Shown piece by piece: positions 60,786 to 64,000 of a stretch of 64,000 bases of DNA. The notes under the pieces are model-generated. The model saw nothing but the letters and a program-made list of their open reading frames with translations, did no database searches and had not been told where the DNA came from. Source of the stretch: PHAA01 sp963665865 (GTDB lineage Bacteria > Bacillota > Syntrophomonadia > Syntrophomonadales > Syntrophomonadaceae). Location of the stretch: assembly GCA_963665865.2 (NCBI GenBank), contig CAXXWF010000001.1, positions 3,534,001 through 3,598,000 on the forward strand, written 5' to 3'. The translations under genes were made by a program, and so were the position numbers. Each line of letters opens with the position of its first letter. The first letter of the stretch is position 1.

Positions 60786-61090
60786 TCAATCGCCCCGCTT
60801 TGCTATTTATTCGTTTAAGCATCTTTGTTATTAGACAACCGATAAACTCATAAGCTAATTGTATACCAACCAGGGGCACATATTACAAATAAAAACATTT
60901 TCGACAATAGTTCCCCGCTTTTACGAAATTAAACTACAGATCATAGCCATGACTTCGGACACAGCATGTAACTATAAATAGGCCGGGGGAGTTAACCCCC
61001 GGTTCCCTGGTCTCCGCCCTTAATATGCGTTACATAATCAACAAAAACCAGGGTGTTTGTAAAGGGAACAGGCGGGCTAAATGCTTGCCT
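60786..61090. other. Intergenic region downstream of the tape-measure gene
   Basis: 305 bp without a gene. CCGGGGG (60983-60989) and CCCCCGG (60996-61002) form a strong hairpin, probably ending the tail-gene transcript on the minus strand. Confidence 0.55.
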
Positions 61091-64000
61091 TTACTTTTTT
61101 GAATACTGTTTTAAGTTCCGAATCAACGTGCTACCGTCTATAACATGAGGGAAGTTAATTGGCCCATTAAGATTAACGCTCTGGTCAACTTTGGTCGTGG
61201 TCGTACTAGTTCGGGTATTATTATTGGTTGTCCGAGACATATTGGATATACTGCTGAGAAGCGGAGAATTATACTCTGCCGTAAGCCTTTCTATGCCCGA
61301 CACGCCACCTAGCGCACTAACATCCTGCTTGTTCAACATATATTCGCCCTTGTGAACCAAGGCGAGCCCAGTTTTGGGAATAGTGCCGCCGGAATCATAG
61401 GAACCGACTAATTCAGAGGCAGAAGTGCCAGTTATGCTTGTTACATCAATACCGGTAGCTTTGGAAATAGATAGCAAAGACGCTTTCATTTGCGCTGAAT
61501 AAGTGGCTACCGTCAAGGCCATAGCCTTTAATTGATTATCGGCAGTTATGCCCAACTGTGCTAATAAAGAGTTCAATGTTGTGTCTAGTTCTTTGCCTCT
61601 AGCGTCTAACTTAGCCTTTGCGTCAGTAAATGTTTCGTTAAGAGTCTTAATAGTGTTTTTCCCGGCTTTTTCTTCCGCCGTCTGCTTATCCTTCTCAACC
61701 TGAATCTTAGCTTCAAGGTCTGCCTTATACAGCGATTCTATAAGGGTGTTGTAGTTAGTCTGAGCAGTAACCAGAGCAGTATTGGCGGTTTCTAGTGCAG
61801 TCTGTGCATCATCCACAGCCGTTTGAGCATCAGCGACGGAAGAAGAGTCGGATTTGTAAGTCCACGTTCCATTCTCAAACACTCGCTTATTCTTCTCGTT
61901 CTGCAGATTAGATAGCTTCGTTTGAGTATCCGTCAAATCTTGTTGAGCATTATCAACATCTAACTGAGCATTACTGATAGCCAGTAAATCATCTGATATG
62001 GACTTCTGCCTTTCCAGTGCAGCATTCTTCTCGTCGATAACATCAATCTCGGATTGGATATTAGCAATTCTAGCATCGGACGCGGTTTTGTAATCAGTTG
62101 TTTGTTTTTCGATATCCGCTACCTTTTTGTCGACCGCTTGCTGCAGTTCTTCTTTGCCAAGATCAATCGTCTTTTGCATAAGTTCATTGCGATAGGCATA
62201 TTCAAGATTGCCCTTCAAAACTTCTTCGTAAAGCTTGATCTGCTGTTCAATGGTGATCGCATTCATGTCTTTGAGTTTGTCCACCCACTGTATTGTTTCT
62301 TTAGCCTGGTCAGTGGGGATAGCCCTGATTTTTCCTTCAAGACCAACATAGCTTGTGCCAAGTTCATCAACCTTTTGCCGAGCAGTTTCAATCTCAGTTC
62401 CGATTTTATCATAAGCTTCTCGTCCTGCATCGATTGAAGTATTTATTGACTTTTGCTTTGCCTCAAGGATGGTGATAGCCACCCGATAAGCGTCTGCTTC
62501 TGCATGTAAACCTTCCTGTTGTTTGCGGTATAGTTCGGACATAGCAGTCTCTCGTGATAGTCCCTGAGCATATTCCTTTGCACTCATAGCGTTAGAAGTG
62601 TGCAAGTTTTTCAATGCTTCCATAGCGTTTATTCCGCGCTCATTGGCCGCATTTAGTTTGTCTTGGGCGAGGGCGGTCGCGAGAACATCGCTTAAAAATT
62701 TATCAAGCCATTTACTCTTAGCGGCAGAATCGCCACCAACACCACTATTATCCGTCCCATCCGTTTTAAGTCCGGCCAGTAAATCCGATGTTTTGGCATT
62801 GGCTTCCGCTTCATATTTAGCCATTATCGCGTCAAGATTATCTAAATCACGAGTGAGGGCCGCTTCTGTATCTGTTTTTTTTGCAGCAACCGCTTCGTCG
62901 AGTTGGGCTTGTAACTTGCTTCGTTGTTCCTGATACATAGCCTTAGTTCCATTACCGCCTGGCAACCATCCCCATACGGCTTGCCCCAATTGGTCAACTG
63001 CATCCCCTGGATGCCCAGACCATAAATCACTACCTGCACTTTTAAGATTGCCTAAAGGATTGTATTTACCCGCTAATGAATCAAGGTTGGAAATGTCTGT
63101 TTGCAAATCTTTAATTTTTTGACCAGCAGGATCCATTGCCATTCCAACACCGCGAGAGATTACGCCCAGTGCAGCAACAAGAAGTAGAATTTTACTAGCT
63201 GCTGCTATAGCCACAGATGCAACTCCGCCAATGCTTCCAGCAACTGCCGCCATAGTGCCAGGAACACCTTTGGCAGTTAATTCAAGCTTTAACAAACCTC
63301 CCTGTAATCCCATAGTCTGAATAGTTGCGTTTGTCGTAGCGGCAGTATATGCCCAAACCGCAATTTTCCAAGCAACATATCCCTCTGCTAATTTAACGCC
63401 AGTGGCTAAAACTTTCTTTAATTCATCATCATGGTCTTTTAAATCAACTATTCCACCGCGAACACTGGTCAAAAACATAATTAGCGCAGGAGTTGCATCT
63501 GTTGTTAATTCAGAGGTAAGCACCTGCAAACTAGCACTCGTCATTTTTAACTGTTGGGGCAAACTGGTCATTGCCGCTTCCACTAATTTCTTTTGCATAT
63601 CGACATTGGCCGTTTCGATTCCAGCAAGGGCTTTCTTATAAGCCCCCGTATAATCATCCAAGAAAGCTTCTAGCTTTTGGTACTGAAATTTACCTCCGGC
63701 TAAAGCTATGGCATAGTGCATTTTTGCTTGGTCAGATAAGGTTTTCCACTTATCCTGCAGTTCAATTAAGGTGGTACTCATATCTTTTATTTTGCCATTA
63801 CCATCAAATATCTCTATCTTTAAGGATTTTAATGCTTTTTGACCCTTATCACTTGCAAGACTAGCTTCCAACGACTTCCATGTATTACCTATCGTGCTAC
63901 CTCCCTGAGCGGTCATTTGCGCCAATGTAGATATAGCAGCAACGGCTTCTTTGCTATTCATTTTCATAGTGGAAAAAGCAGAACCTGAACGCTGGATAGC
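61091..64000 (-). CDS. Phage tail tape-measure protein, C-terminal part
   Basis: 969 residues in frame to the window edge; the in-frame ATG at 63967 is not the true start because the frame stays open (AIQRSGSAFST precedes it) and family N-termini are longer. TMP-type core with MKMNSKEAVAAISTLAQMTA and WKTLSDQAKMHYAIALAGGK, a hydrophobic segment (about VASVAIAAASKILLLVAAL), long coiled coils rich in Ala, Asp and Gln, and the C-terminal SGGTIPKTGLALVHKGEYML motif. It sets tail length in siphophages. It indicates a prophage or remnant continuing past the window. Confidence 0.9.
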   Translation of the reverse strand, partial: AIQRSGSAFSTMKMNSKEAVAAISTLAQMTAQGGSTIGNTWKSLEASLASDKGQKALKSLKIEIFDGNGKIKDMSTTLIELQDKWKTLSDQAKMHYAIALAGGKFQYQKLEAFLDDYTGAYKKALAGIETANVDMQKKLVEAAMTSLPQQLKMTSASLQVLTSELTTDATPALIMFLTSVRGGIVDLKDHDDELKKVLATGVKLAEGYVAWKIAVWAYTAATTNATIQTMGLQGGLLKLELTAKGVPGTMAAVAGSIGGVASVAIAAASKILLLVAALGVISRGVGMAMDPAGQKIKDLQTDISNLDSLAGKYNPLGNLKSAGSDLWSGHPGDAVDQLGQAVWGWLPGGNGTKAMYQEQRSKLQAQLDEAVAAKKTDTEAALTRDLDNLDAIMAKYEAEANAKTSDLLAGLKTDGTDNSGVGGDSAAKSKWLDKFLSDVLATALAQDKLNAANERGINAMEALKNLHTSNAMSAKEYAQGLSRETAMSELYRKQQEGLHAEADAYRVAITILEAKQKSINTSIDAGREAYDKIGTEIETARQKVDELGTSYVGLEGKIRAIPTDQAKETIQWVDKLKDMNAITIEQQIKLYEEVLKGNLEYAYRNELMQKTIDLGKEELQQAVDKKVADIEKQTTDYKTASDARIANIQSEIDVIDEKNAALERQKSISDDLLAISNAQLDVDNAQQDLTDTQTKLSNLQNEKNKRVFENGTWTYKSDSSSVADAQTAVDDAQTALETANTALVTAQTNYNTLIESLYKADLEAKIQVEKDKQTAEEKAGKNTIKTLNETFTDAKAKLDARGKELDTTLNSLLAQLGITADNQLKAMALTVATYSAQMKASLLSISKATGIDVTSITGTSASELVGSYDSGGTIPKTGLALVHKGEYMLNKQDVSALGGVSGIERLTAEYNSPLLSSISNMSRTTNNNTRTSTTTTKVDQSVNLNGPINFPHVIDGSTLIRNLKQYSKK

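Overview
The window looks like part of the chromosome of a low-to-mid GC, spore-forming, anaerobic Firmicute close to Syntrophomonas (Syntrophomonadaceae). The assignment is inferred from a butyrate-type beta-oxidation cluster with a butyryl-CoA:acetate-type CoA-transferase, selenocysteine machinery (selC, selA, selB), a YyaC-type sporulation protein, and the Bacillus/Clostridium-type replication-origin neighbourhood. No species name can be fixed from the sequence alone.

Layout. 1-1.8 kb: a partial CvpA-like gene and two small membrane proteins. 2-12 kb: a beta-oxidation module on the minus strand (hbd, ech, thiolase, acyl-CoA dehydrogenase), then a large sigma-54 activator with an N-terminal [2Fe-2S] domain and two PAS repeats, then a plus-strand CoA-transferase. 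Good -24/-12 promoters precede both hbd and the CoA-transferase, and four copies of a 13-bp motif lie between the activator gene and the hbd promoter. Together they suggest a redox-responsive sigma-54 circuit for butyrate oxidation. 12-22 kb: tRNA-Sec, a CBS-ACT protein, a branched-chain amino acid ABC transporter (livJHMGF), selB-selA and a YkvI-like permease. 22-33 kb: yyaC, larC, two parS sites, parB, parA, noc, rsmG, mnmG, mnmE, jag, yidC, yidD, rnpA, rpmH. 34-42.7 kb: dnaA, a probable oriC unwinding region, dnaN, recF, remB, gyrB, gyrA.

43-51.8 kb: pdxST, then a T-box-controlled serine operon (aminotransferase, serA, serS), and a tRNA cluster holding all four serine isoacceptors seen here (UGA, GCU, CGA, GGA) and two arginine tRNAs, interleaved with tadA and an orphan cheC-cheD pair. 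The 3' end of tadA runs through a broken tRNA-Ser half.

51.8-64 kb: accessory DNA beside the last tRNA-Ser. It has a DUF3800 gene followed by two tandem structured elements sharing an identical 33-nt core, an integrase with an internal deletion, small element genes, two related hairpin leaders, a complete second tyrosine recombinase, a DUF4145 protein, an AbiJ-like protein, a frameshifted ParB/HTH remnant, an XRE regulator, a YjcQ-like protein, a zinc-ribbon protein and the C-terminal part of a phage tape-measure protein that runs off the window. Several families of dispersed palindromic repeats sit in the intergenic spaces of the core region.
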